Position numbers and translations under genes: made by a program
Notes under the pieces: generated by a model
What the model was told of the DNA's origin: nothing
The model's database searches: none
What the model saw: the letters and a program-made list of their open reading frames with translations, nothing else
Origin: Apostichopus japonicus
Lineage: Eukaryota > Echinodermata > Holothuroidea > Aspidochirotida > Stichopodidae
Reading direction: 5' to 3'
NCBI RefSeq assembly: GCF_037975245.1
Contig: NC_092575.1
Span: 16,554,810 to 16,582,309 of the forward strand
DNA: 27,500 nucleotides
Shown here: one piece after another, positions 10,020-20,349 of the stretch
How positions within the stretch are numbered: position 1 is the first letter of the stretch
Layout: every line of letters begins with the position of its first letter

Positions 10020-11060
10020 TGTGCCACCAGGGCTCACAGATACAGGTAAGTATCCCTTCTCGTAAAATATAGTTTTGGGGAATTTACTTCGCTCCTCTCT
10101 TACCTGTCTCCTACTCCACATCTGCACGGAGTGGCACTTCTACAATGGTGGGAGGCCCAACGGACGGGACCTACCCGAAGGAGCTCTCAACACTGCACGC
10201 TCAAAAGCCGTTTCCGATGCAAGGGTGTCGGTCAGAGACGCGGTTAGAAAGGTCGACGGTGTCTTCCATGCTGCTGCCTTCATCATATCTTCTAGGGGCA
10301 CCCCTGCGAACAGGGCTTGCGCCTTTCCTCAAAGGTCGTATGTACTTATTCTCTCCTGCCGGTGTATGGGGCTGGATCAGTTGCACAATCCATCTGAGGA
10401 TCGTATCTTTAGAGGCTGATGTGTAAGGCGCGGATGGACTAATACATAATATTGGTCAGGTATGTAGTTCCTTGGTTCTGTCAATATACTACAGGAACGC
10501 TCTCACTGGATACCACAGCTTATCCTCTCTGATTGATGAGAAATGAGAAATCTTGGGGAGGAAGATACCTCCCGGTACGAAGTCCAGTGTCTGGTTCTTC
10601 GGTAGGAACGCCGGTTCGGGATTAGGCGAGCGCCGTGTGATTGTCGAAGCGTATATGCCCCCCCTCCCCCCGCCACGGAGAGCCCCTGCAGGCGACTTCT
10701 TATCCTGGATGATGATGCAGTCACCAGGGACACGGTTTTGTACGTCAGGTGGCGTAGAGACGCCATGGGTTCAAAGGGGTCACCAGTTATATCCCTGAGA
10801 ATTCCGTTTATGCTCCATGAACGCGGGAGTTTCTGGGTTACAGGTCTTCGATTATACATCCCCCGGATGACTTCGGCAATAACTTCGTTGGAACCGAAGG
10901 CGCATCCGTCAGGGAACCTTGTGTGGATCGCATCAATCGCTGATCGGTAGTTCCTGATAGTCGAGACTTCTTTGCCTTGGTGAAAGAGGGACATGATCAA
11001 ATATGTAATTTGGTATACAGACGCTGAATTAACGTGGATCAAACTGGGTGTTCTTCACTT
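10020..11060 (-). pseudogene. DIRS-like retrotransposon remnant with tyrosine recombinase
   Basis: On the minus strand, 11042-10503 gives a protein with STIRNYRSAIDAIHTRFPDG (SAM-like core-binding region of phage-type integrases) and LRHLTYKTVSLVTASSSRIR, which resembles the start of the DIRS recombinase catalytic domain. Downstream at about 10415-10330 the frame KDTILRWIVQLIQ appears. After a frame change comes GVPLEDMMKAAAWKTPSTF, ASETAFERAVLRAP, a typical DIRS recombinase tail. The normal H-x-x-R and final Tyr are not intact, and frames are broken, so the copy is dead. Direct and inverted noncoding repeats lie at its end (10035-10126). No reverse transcriptase part is seen. Confidence 0.75.
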
Positions 11061-11797
11061 TACATTACAGGTTAGGCACTTCGGCAGATACATGGTGCTA
11101 TGTAATTGCACATTGGATAATATGTTTCTGTGCAGTATGAAAATTAAACTTTTTTGAACCAACAATAAATGATGAATAAAGTAAAACATGTCACAGAATT
11201 GCAAATAAAAAGCAGCTAGGCCCACTTGTCTTATGTATCCTGTCTTTTAACTGATGATCGGTTTTTGAAAAATATCGCTATTAGTCCATTACACTGCTTG
11301 AATCAAAGCGACCTTTTACGCAATGAAAATATAAGGTTGATACCACTCGCACCTGCTGTTTAGTGAAAATCTTTACAAAATTTCAGAGAAGCAATAACAG
11401 CAAACTTGTCTCATAACTCCTTAAATTGTTGTATATGGCATGTAGGAAATGCCTTAAGAAATCATTTGGGAGATGCTTATCCACCTTAGGTGTATTGGTA
11501 TTCTGACTCAAAACATCTTTTCCTTCACGCTGTTGTGGTAACGAACCAACTTTTACCTACCGTTGTATGTACAAGCAATGTACGAACCCTTATGTGCCAA
11601 TGCAAATATAGCGACACAGTTAATCCAACGGTACTTTGTTCGCTAGTTTGCTGTTTCGCTGTTACTATCTACGGATGCCCATCAGCTAATTTCCAATTGC
11701 CAACAACCTAACATATTCTGATGAGGCGTAACGCACATGTAATCTAATGGGCTGGTCGGTTGGAGATATGGTAGATTATGGAACAAGGATTCTACAA
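11061..11797. other. No gene recognised
   Basis: AT-rich sequence without matches to the units or to known families that I recognise. The short open frame at 11490-11711 has no domain features. Confidence 0.5.
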
Positions 11798-12345
11798 TTT
11801 GATTCTCTGGTGACTACAAATGAGATTTGACCTCGACAAAAACCCTCGGCTTCTTGTACTTCACGTGTCACAACTACATACTGAATATGGGATTGGTCCA
11901 AGCTTCCCTTTTTGAGATGTCGTGTTTACAAGGTTTTCACAATTTGACCCTAGTTACCCCAAATGAACTTTGACCCACACAAAAACCATGTCGGTTTCTT
12001 TAACTGAATGTGGTACTCCTTCAAACGAAATACGAGATTGATCTAAGCTTTTCTTCTTGAGATATCGTGTTATTAAGGTGTTCACAATTTGACCCCAAGT
12101 GACGTTTGACCTCCTCTAAAAAAAAAGAACCTTTTTTCTCCCAAATGTGGTTCTCCTACAAATGAAATATGAGATTATACCAAGCTCCTCTTGTTGAGAT
12201 ATCGCGTTAACAAGGTTTCCACAGTTTGACCCCTGGTGATACAAAGATCTTTGACCTCCTCTAAAAGCAATTGGCTTCTTCTACATAATGTGATACACCT
12301 ACTCACCAAATATGAGATTGGTCAAAGCTTCCCTTCTTCAATTCG
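11798..12345. repeat. Imperfect tandem repeat of about 140 bp, four copies
   Basis: Landmark AAGCTTCCCTT or variants followed by TTGAGATATCG occur at about 11899, 12045, 12181 and 12325. Each is preceded by ATGAGATTG and most are followed by CACAATTTGACC. Spacing is 136-146 bp. It resembles a dispersed repeat common in marine invertebrate genomes. The array lies only in the extra DNA before unit B. Confidence 0.85.
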
Positions 12346-13055
12346 TCACACACGCGCGCATACACATCCGTCTGCATGACAACATAGGTTACGATTATCA
12401 TCGAGACCAAAAGCCTCAAAAATGTTTATGCTTCAAGCAGCGAAACTTGAACAGATCTCAATCTTAGCATGTGTATGTTCTTCACTTTGTATAAGAAGTA
12501 TTATTTTTGGTGGTGGTCACTTTTCAAAAATCTTCTAAACTGTTTAAGTACTCGATAAGAAGGGCATGCAGGAATCCCAGACTTGATATATAGGTACTCA
12601 TTATAGACCGATATATATATATATATATATATTCAAGTTGCCCTTCATTTCATGTCATTTTATTAATTATTTAAAATAAAACAATATTAGCACACATTCT
12701 GTTTAAAATAAAAACTAAAATATTTCATAACACAATCTACTAATTACTATGATAGTTTCAAACAAAGAAGGTGATGCTGTTACAAGGCACTATTCATTTT
12801 ACTTTCCACTGAAATCCAAGAACAGAAGGTTGTAACTAATTATTGAAATAAGTAACCTTTAGAGAGAGACTGTCAAAGTGATTTTTCCAGTCTGTGGATA
12901 ATACAGCTCGGTAGTTATTAAAACAACATATTTATACACATATTCAATATTTTTTTCTTAATCAGTATGGTTATACAGTAACATGAGCTTTCAGAACGTA
13001 ATGAGGATACTAATTATGACTATGTTGGTTTCCCTGTAATGATCTTTTCCCTTTA
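12346..13055. other. No gene recognised; one (TA)n tract
   Basis: AT-rich sequence with a short TA run at 12611-12632. No open frame of interest and no match to the unit intron until about 13056. Confidence 0.5.
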
Positions 13056-13100
13056 TGTATTCCAAATTAATGTTGACTACTTCAAGTTAAAGGAAGTAAA

Positions 13101-13140
13101 TAAGGAAGTAAAGGAGTAAATAAGGAAGTAAAGGAGTAAA
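13101..13140. repeat. 20 bp tandem duplication
   Basis: Two exact copies of TAAGGAAGTAAAGGAGTAAA in the inter-unit intron, with a related partial copy just before. The matching place in unit C (about 22960) has no such duplication. Confidence 0.9.
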
Positions 13141-14433
13141 TAAATGAAAGCCACAGTCAACAAGCTGGTTGAGAGTGTTCAGTTATCACACCATCTTGTT
13201 GCTTGAAATATTTAATCGATAAACACAACAACAAAACATTCGAACATGAGGACTATACATGGCAAGTAACGCATTCAGATTACATTAATATACTGTGGAT
13301 TCTGTAAAATTCGTGAATGATAAAGCAATAAATAACAGAAACTGTATCAAACTTGGTATATTTCATAGGAAAACATTTTCCATCTCAATGATTTTGAATA
13401 TTTCATGATTTATGCACAAGTAAACTTTTTTGTTGATTTATTAAGATGGTGTATTTTCCACATTAGAGGGAGATACTAACATTTGGCGATTCTTCTTTGT
13501 TGTATTCACAGGCAAACAGAAGACCAAAAAAGGCAGTATGAAAGTGTTCGCGTTGAAAGACTCAATGTTTTAATTAAAATAGTTTGATTAAAATAGTCCC
13601 ACTCCCCGACCATGGGATGATTTCTTCTTCTTGCCCCTTTCAATGAAACCTTTAACATCTTAGTTTTTACAGCGTTGTTACAATTAAATTGATTGTACAC
13701 TTAGTCTAACACACAGTGCATTGATGCAATAAAAAAAAAAGTCAATACAGGACGCAAACTTTTGATGGCCACAAATAATATGTAACAACGCATTACAAAT
13801 TTCTGTCAAGGACAAATAGTGTTGAATATCATCCAAATGTGATCTTTCGTTCATAACAGGTTTAAAAAACATGTTTTGGTTGAGTTATTAGAATTTTATA
13901 ATAAAAAAGTGGATTAACAGTAACATGAAGGTCTTCCCCTAGGAGCACGACGTCGCTTTCAAATTAACCTTAAATAGCATTTCAGAGATATTTTAAAGAT
14001 GAGTATCTCAAACCAGAAAAGCTATGGAAACAATTCTAGGGATCTTATCGTTTTCTTAAGTCCAACAAAATTGTAGCAGAAACGATGAGATTAGACGAAA
14101 GCTGTTATGACTTCAAAAATAAGGAAGAAAAAAAACCTAACATTTAATAAGAAGGAAACATTTATAGAAAAGTTTCTTCACTTGATAAAACTATCGCTTT
14201 ATATCCTATAAGGATACCACGACTTGTCCGATGTTGTCAACGTTAGGCCTCTGCGGTCTGCAGCACGCAATGTTCCAATTACCTATCTAGCTCCATATAT
14301 CCTTGTTATGTCCCTGTCCTCCACGCTGTCATTAAAATCACTGTCCACTCCCCATTACCACCTTGACCGTCACCAGCCCCCACTTAACCTCACCCACTGC
14401 ATCTCTCTCTATGTTACTTCTTTTGACATTCAG
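13141..14433 (+). other. Inter-unit intron before unit B, no gene seen
   Basis: It is collinear with 338-1674 and 22980-24398. The reverse-strand open frames at 13506-13872 are not conserved in the other units. Confidence 0.7.
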
Positions 14434-14618
14434 CCTGTGACGTCACGCTCTCGAACTCAACGGGGACATTTACATCGCCTGAATATCCAAATTTGTATCC
14501 TTCCAATCTTAACTGTACATGGCATTTGCAAGCTGCAGAAGGAAAAGTCATCGAGTTGACGTTTGATGATGTTCAACTCCAAGCAGATATCGGCGGTCAA
14601 TGCCTCGATACAATCACG
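14434..14618 (+). CDS. Unit B exon 1: CUB domain, N-terminal half
   Basis: It has the same borders and length as unit A exon 1 (185 nt). It keeps CDVTLSNSTGTF, TSPEYPNLYP, NCTW, ELTFDDVQLQ and the third cysteine. The Tyr after cysteine 3 in units A and C is Leu here (GQCLDTIT). Seven of 61 residues differ from unit A, mostly near the end. It receives the HYR exon of unit A in frame. Confidence 0.88.
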
Positions 14619-15211
14619 GTAAAAATATACATAAACGGTTAATAAATACGTTTGAAATACCTGATAGCTAACATATTTAGATCGTCGATATTGTATATTT
14701 TAATATTAACAGCTCCCAAGGATAACTTTTAATCTTGAATGTGTGCGTTCCGTTACAGGCTACTCGACAATAGAGATACATTTGACGATTGGATTGCTTA
14801 TAGCATTATTATGGAAGACCAATTTTGTCTGCCATTAAAACTAATAATATAAGTTTTAATTTATAGTTTTAAGACATATACATTCGATAAAAGTGCAAAA
14901 CGAGTTGCTACCAATTTTACAAGAAATCAAATGACATCGAAATTTCTTTTACGCAGCAGTCTTAATTCAACTAATAGATTTAGGAAATATTTCTACATAG
15001 CGCAATGTTGAAAGATTCATATTCATATAAAGATTCATATAAGGGAACTTTTAATACAAATTTCTACGTTCTTTATATTATCTAATCCCTTACGAGAGAC
15101 TTGACTTTACGAGAGACCAGATTATACTGATTACTGTTGATTTTGTTCTTTATCTCTGTCTTCCTGTCTATTTGTCTGTCTGTTTCCAAATCCGGCACCG
15201 ATTACCACTAG

Positions 15212-15383
15212 ATCGCTGACCCGATGCCCGGGTCAGATTTCCACCCAGCGACATTTTGCGGTGACGGTCCTGGCTGGCCAAGATATCCGATTCGCTTTCA
15301 TTCGACGACAAACCAATTGACCATCCACATGAAAACGGATGTCACAGATGAAGCAACAGGTTTTAGTGCTCGATACAGTCAAG
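15212..15383 (+). CDS. Unit B exon 2: CUB domain, C-terminal half
   Basis: The exon has 57 full codons at phase 0. It begins IADPMPGSDFHPATFCGDGP with the fourth CUB cysteine, and ends QLTIHMKTD and GFSARYSQ. It differs from unit A at 15 of 57 residues, clustered in the loops DFHPAT and DVTDEA, while the core strand STTNQLTIHM and the end are unchanged. The donor GTATGC is slightly weaker than GTATGT in the other units. Four further copies of this exon-intron border follow in the intron. Confidence 0.86.
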
Positions 15384-15697
15384 GTATGCATTCTGAGCCA
15401 TCATAAATAGCCTACAGTTAAAGCAACATGTTTTAATGATCGATAGAGTGAAGGTATTTATTCTGAGCCATCACAAATAGCTAGCAGAAAAATCAACAGG
15501 TTTAATGCTTAATACATTAAAAGTATGTACTTTGAGTTATCAAAATAGCCCACAGTTGAAGCAACAGGTTTAAAGGCTCGATACAGTCAACGTATGTATT
15601 TTGAGCAATCACAAATAGCCTACAGTTGAGGCAACATGTTTTAGTGCTGGTACAGTCTAGGTATGTATGCTGGGCCATCACAAATAGCCTATCATTT
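15351..15697 (+). repeat. 70 bp minisatellite spanning the CUB exon 2 donor, unit B
   Basis: Five copies start at 15351, 15421, 15491, 15559 and 15629. The first holds the real exon end and donor. Later copies keep GTATTT or GTATGT at the same place, so decoy donors exist. Unit C (25310-25385) has only one copy. Confidence 0.9.
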
Positions 15698-15885
15698 GCT
15701 AATTACTTACATGTACTTATACACGTAATTAGATAAACCGTACTTTAGCCAACAAATGTATTTAATTATAGAAGTTTGCATTCTCTTAATTCCCAGATCT
15801 TAAGTCTTTAGGTAGTTACGATTTCACCTGCAATGAAATAGTTTATCAGAAATACTTGAATACAATTTGTTTTCCCTCTTTACAG

Positions 15886-16128
15886 TAAATCCAAGAACGG
15901 AATACATCGCTGCCGTTGGAACTGACATTGCTTCAATTATACGTTTCGACAGATTCAGTACAACACGACTTCCTCACCTTCCACTGCCAAGATCGACGCG
16001 TCCATCCGCTTTGACGTTTGACCCGATCAGCGCTTATCTTTATTACACTGATATACAAGAAAAGATTATTGCTAGAATAAATATTGAAGGTGACACCCGC
16101 GATATTCTTGTTGACGACCATATAGGCA
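15886..16128 (+). CDS. Unit B exon 3: YWTD propeller, blades 1-2
   Basis: The exon is 243 nt, as in units A and C. It reads PRTEYIAAVGTDIASIIRF, a variable stretch TTRLPHLPLPRSTRPS, then ALTFDPISAYLYYTD, ARINIEGDTRDILVDD. About 19 of 80 residues differ from unit A, mainly in the linker between the two blades. The donor is GTGGGT rather than GTGAGT, still an acceptable splice site. Confidence 0.9.
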
Positions 16129-16214
16129 GTGGGTATTAGTACTTATCATATATGTACGAAGTCTCCTCATTACACCTTACAGCCTTAATAACTTTGGAAA
16201 ATCATATTACAAAG

Positions 16215-16314
16215 GCCCATCTCCTTCTCCCTCTCTCCCATCCTTCTCCGTCTTCTTCTCCTCCTCTTTTGCCTTCGCCTTCGCCTCCTCTTTCACCTCA
16301 CCTTCTCTGCATTC
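16215..16314. repeat. Polypyrimidine tract, unit B
   Basis: The counterpart of the unit A tract at the same intron position, about 100 bp and less regular. It is followed by the shared motif CCCATGGTACCAAACGATA. Confidence 0.9.
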
Positions 16315-16641
16315 CCATGGTACCAAACGATAAAACTGCCGCTGAAGTTATGTCACACTATCCTTAAACACTGGCCTCAAAAAATCAAAGAAACAAGCAC
16401 ACAGTTGCATAAGCAAATATTGTACATATTTTTGTCATGTTGTTGGTGTGTTGTTGTTGTGTTGGGAAGGAATAGCTTGCAACACATCATCCTCGTTCAA
16501 TCGGATATCATCATTTGGATGTCTGGGGGAATTCTTGTTTATTATGGTTCTGAGTATGTGCTACCTATTTTAACTTTGTAAAGGGTTGGTATTACGATTT
16601 AAATCTTTCATTTAATAAGTTCTTCCATTATCTCTATACAG

Positions 16642-16810
16642 CTCCGTCAGGCATAGCAGTCGCGTATATAACGGGATTGATGTATTGGGCTGATACTAGT
16701 CGAAATGAGGTCTCCGTGTCACGACTTGACGGCACATCTAGAAAGTACATCTCTCCACCAGACTCCGGGTGTGAGACCCCACGAGCGGTTACATTAAGTT
16801 TGGATCATAG
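16642..16810 (+). CDS. Unit B exon 4: YWTD propeller, blade 3
   Basis: The exon is 169 nt, with GLMYWADTSRNEVSVSRLDG and the ending AVTLSLDH. Only one residue of 55 differs from unit A (Val to Thr near the end), and synonymous positions are also close. The borders TATACAG and GTAGAC are unchanged. It contrasts sharply with the divergent exon before it. Confidence 0.92.
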
Positions 16811-17499
16811 GTAGACCTTAATGTATCATTTTCGAATATTTTTTACCATGTCTTGTTCGTAGTCTGTATATGAATTGCCATTACTTGGAACGTTGAACAA
16901 CAAATAAAATTAAAGTTGATTAAATCAAAAGAAGTGAGATGTATGAAGCAGGTGATGCTATGGTGCTGGAGTTGGAGAGTTGCAGAAGATAAACTGAGCA
17001 AAGGGGAGAACAAAAACAGAGATAGCAATGACTTTAAAAGAGCTAATGGGGAATAATGAGACACACAGAAAATAGAAGGCTTAGGTAGGACGGGGACGTG
17101 AGTGTTGAACGAGTTTGGGGGAGGGGGGATCTTCTTGTTGGGTAATGAGGCCAAGAGGGTGAAAAGTGGAACGGTTTGCATCCGCATTTAAATTACAATT
17201 ATTGAATTTCGGAAGTTCGTATGAGCTAGACAGAAAATGCAAGGCTTGAAAATAACATATTGCTATAATACCATTACTGTTATAATACCGTTATTGCTGT
17301 AATGAAACAAAACAACCAGTTACTTTGCAACATTTGAACTGTGCTCTCATTTTCTGAACATGAGAGTGGTTTTATTATGTTGTAAACTTATAAGCAAATC
17401 TGAGACCACTATAAGCTTTTGCGTTCCAATAGTTTTGAGGCTGCATAAAATTCGGTTCGATTTTTCCCCTTTTCCCCTGTTCACCTCAACATGATTTAG

Positions 17500-17615
17500 A
17501 TCAGTGTTCTGGAATTGTAGACAGAGTTTAAAGAGGTCAAAGGCGGACGGATCAGAGCTGGTTGTCCTTGTAGATGGATTAAACGATGTGAAGACATTAC
17601 AGATTGATCCTTATG
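17500..17615 (+). CDS. Unit B exon 5: YWTD propeller, blade 4
   Basis: The exon is 116 nt, entered at GATTTAG and left at GTATGT. It reads SVFWNCRQSLKRSKADGSEL, then VVLVDGLNDVKTLQIDPY. One residue differs from unit A (Ile to Leu), and at protein level it is identical to unit C. It keeps phase 2 in, phase 1 out. Confidence 0.87.
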
Positions 17616-17800
17616 GTATGTTGAGGCAATGTCTTGTAAAGCCCTTAAAAGTACCTGATTGAAGCTGACTACGGAATGAGTCATGTCCATGTTTGGATCC
17701 ATTTCCTGCCTGAATGCCACTGGAATGATTTTTTTGGCGATATATGTCTTCCCAAACAGAGTCAAAATAATGCCTGTACATTGGTGAACAGTTTACCCGG

Positions 17801-17882
17801 TATATACATATATATATATATATATATATACATATATATGAAGAAGTGTATAATGTATATATAAATATATATATATATATAT
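17801..17882. repeat. (TA)n microsatellite, unit B
   Basis: AT repeat with short interruptions in the intron between YWTD exons 3 and 4. Unit A lacks it; unit C has a shorter AT/GT run at 27321-27346. Confidence 0.9.
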
Positions 17883-18101
17883 GTAAAGTATAACCTTGTG
17901 GGCTAACTTCATCCAACCAAATTAACATGTCCCACCTCCTCCACACCACCCACATTGATCCCTCATCCTCCACCCCCGACTAAGGTGTGCAGCTTAGTAT
18001 GATTAATGCCGATCTCACATTGACTATAATCTGTCTTTTTTTACTAACTGAAACACGAAACAATAGTTATTACAATAATGATAGCATTGCCTTTTTTTCA
18101 G

Positions 18102-18377
18102 ACAATGTACTCTACTGGATAAATGCACTAAGAGACACCGCTGACCTAGAGAGCATAAACCTGAATGGTTCGGACCGTCAAACAGTGTATAGTCACCCAG
18201 TGTTTGCAGCTTTCCATGGTTTCGCTATTGACAGGTTCGCCTTCTTCTGGTCTCATCCAATCGAGGCAAGACTATACTATACTGCAAGAGGTGGGAACAC
18301 TTTATACGCTCTGAGACTCGCAGAATCGACTGCTTTGGAAGGCTTGTTTTATTACAAGTCTGATCAAGAAATTTCAG
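18102..18377 (+). CDS. Unit B exon 6: YWTD propeller, blades 5-6
   Basis: The acceptor is TTTTTTTCAG and the donor GTATTA. The exon is 276 nt, six less than in unit A but still in frame. It reads NVLYWINALRDTADLESINL, NGSDRQTVYS, FHGFAIDRFAFFWSHPIE and ends ALEGLFYYKSDQEIS. The blade 6 region between SHPIE and ALEGL (RLYYTARGGNTLYALRLAES, then T) is rewritten relative to unit A and two residues shorter, while both flanks are well conserved. Confidence 0.9.
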
Positions 18378-18399
18378 GTATTACAACTTATTCAGAATG

Positions 18400-19457
18400 A
18401 GGGTGAGATGACATATAACTATTATTAAATTAAGTAAATGATTGGAGGTATAACAACCAATGTTTGTTTTTTTTGCAGAGCTTTCTTTTGAGCAAAACTA
18501 GATCCTCTTCAGTACATGATAACCGAAAGTAACAAGGAGTTACAGGAATTGAAACTGTTTCATAGAGAAGAGTGTCGGCATGGCAGTGAAGTCAATGCGA
18601 CTTACTGATTTCTGCTGGATTGAGCAAAAGTTTTAGAAAATCAGATTATTTTTATTCCGTGTCGGATTATTTTAATCTGATTCCGTCGTAATTTCAAAGG
18701 AATTGCTTTGGTTTATCTGGGACTGCAGGTCGTTTCTGATGTGTAAACCGAATGGTGCCGTGGTGTTTATGTTTAGTTCCAGAATTATCTATCTATATAG
18801 AGTTTCATTTATATATATATAAATATCTATATAAATATAAATATATATATATACACATATGTATATATGTAAACATATGTGTATATATATATATGTGTGT
18901 GTGTGCGTGCGTGTATGTGTGTGTGTAAAAGAAATAGAAATACAAAGAGAGAGGGGGAAAGAAGGTCATGAGCGGGCAGAATTTGGAATAGTGTGAACAT
19001 TTAATTATCTCATTACCATTTATGACTGAAATTGCTTTCGGCATAGCGGTTTATCTTAGCGGTATATCCATTCGTCCCCCACACCTTTGCTAAAAGCTCT
19101 ACACCATTAGCCTACACAGAGTCACCCTGTCGAAAAGGAATGACGCAAATCACCTAGTTGAATAATTTCTTCCCAACGAATCAATATTAGGTGGATGAAA
19201 GTTCGATGTTTCCAGTTTTAAAAGAGTGGGTATTCCCACTTGGCGTTACCGTAGCATAATGAAATCCTAGCACTGTCTAAGTTGTCAATGGCCTTTTTTT
19301 GTGGCCAACAGTTAGCAGACTAGCAGTTTGGAATTAACCATAGATATCAGAAGATAACTTGTCTACAAAAGAAAAAGGAGCGATGATGTAGTCATTGCGT
19401 GGCATTCGTCAAAAGGCATGCATGCATGTGAATATGTACAAATATTTAACGATGTAC
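18400..19457. other. Inserted DNA in unit B intron 6; no gene recognised
   Basis: Not present in unit A. It includes a polypyrimidine-AG acceptor-like site at 18478 and an AT palindrome with GT repeats at 18815-18925. No persuasive open frame was found. Confidence 0.55.
18841..18894. repeat. Perfect AT-rich palindrome
   Basis: Arms 18841-18861 and 18874-18894 are 21 bp exact reverse complements around a 12 bp spacer (arm end ACACATATG). It is followed by TG repeats. Confidence 0.85.
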
Positions 19458-19465
19458 CTATCATA

Positions 19466-19834
19466 CAGTGGCGTAGGAAGTTACTTTTGAGTGGGGGGGG
19501 GGGGCTGAAGACTGATGGCCGGCCTGGGGGAGGGGTCTAAGGGGAGGGGGTGTCCCCCTCCCCTTTGGATTTTTTTGCATTTCCAGGTGGCCTCAGATGC
19601 AATTTGGTGCAATATAGCACACTTCAACACCCACTCCATTTTGTAAACTTAATTTTGTATTTTCACCTGGCCTTAGATGCAATTTGGTGCTCCAAATGAG
19701 ATTTTTTTCTCATTTGGAAATGAAAAAGGGGTTTTTTGACTTGCGAAGTGGGGGGGCGGAATGATACTTCCGCCCCTCCACATTTTTCACTGGGGGGCTG
19801 GCGCCCCCCAGCCCCCCCGGTTCCTACGCCCTTG
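19466..19834. mobile_element. hAT-type MITE, 369 bp, with 8 bp target duplication
   Basis: The ends CAGTGGCGTAGGAA and TTCCTACGCCCTTG are near-perfect inverted repeats. They are flanked by CTATCATA at 19458-19465 and 19835-19842. Long G and C runs lie just inside the ends. No coding capacity. It is related in end sequence to the elements at 1675 and 2051. Confidence 0.85.
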
Positions 19835-19842
19835 CTATCATA

Positions 19843-20345
19843 TATTTACTTCAGTTGACTTCAGTCGCGACTGAACGATAGCTCCACCTCGCTCATCTGG
19901 CAACCCGGAGCTATACAAGCCCACGTTGCACGGCATTGATATTGCGTTCATTAAGCCTACATTATACTCTGTTCATACACGCAGTTCTTGAAGCCTCCGG
20001 GCTGCGTATTTGTATGTATAAATGTATGAATGACACACGACTCGCGAGCAGCGTTATTATGGAGATGATTTTTTTGTTGTGCTAAAAACATTAATATTTT
20101 ACATGTTTTAGACGTTTATGTATCAAAAAAGGGAAGTTCATCTTCAACAGTTATGCTGTAATTGAACATTTCGACTTTTCGGGATAGACTAACATTTCCT
20201 CGACTGATCCTGAGCTCACACTTTGGCGGCTGGGACCATAAAAGACACAATCGTATTCAAATTTGCATTTCTTGTTTTAAAGTTTGCCTTAGTCAGCAAA
20301 ATCGTATGTTGTTTTAACAATCAAGTAATTCGCTTATTTCGTTTT
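19843..20345. other. No gene recognised
   Basis: Unit B-specific insertion DNA between the MITE and the LINE remnant, without open frames or repeats that I can name. Confidence 0.5.
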
Positions 20346-20349
20346 GTTT

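Noticed and set aside
10075-10426. Plus-strand open frames in the DIRS-like region
   Set aside because: The recognisable recombinase lies on the opposite strand. The plus-strand frames are shadows with no similarity I can name.
15351-15697. Regularly spaced repeats that might suggest a CRISPR array
   Set aside because: The 70 bp units are head-to-tail copies without unique spacers, start in a coding exon, and lie in a eukaryotic intron.
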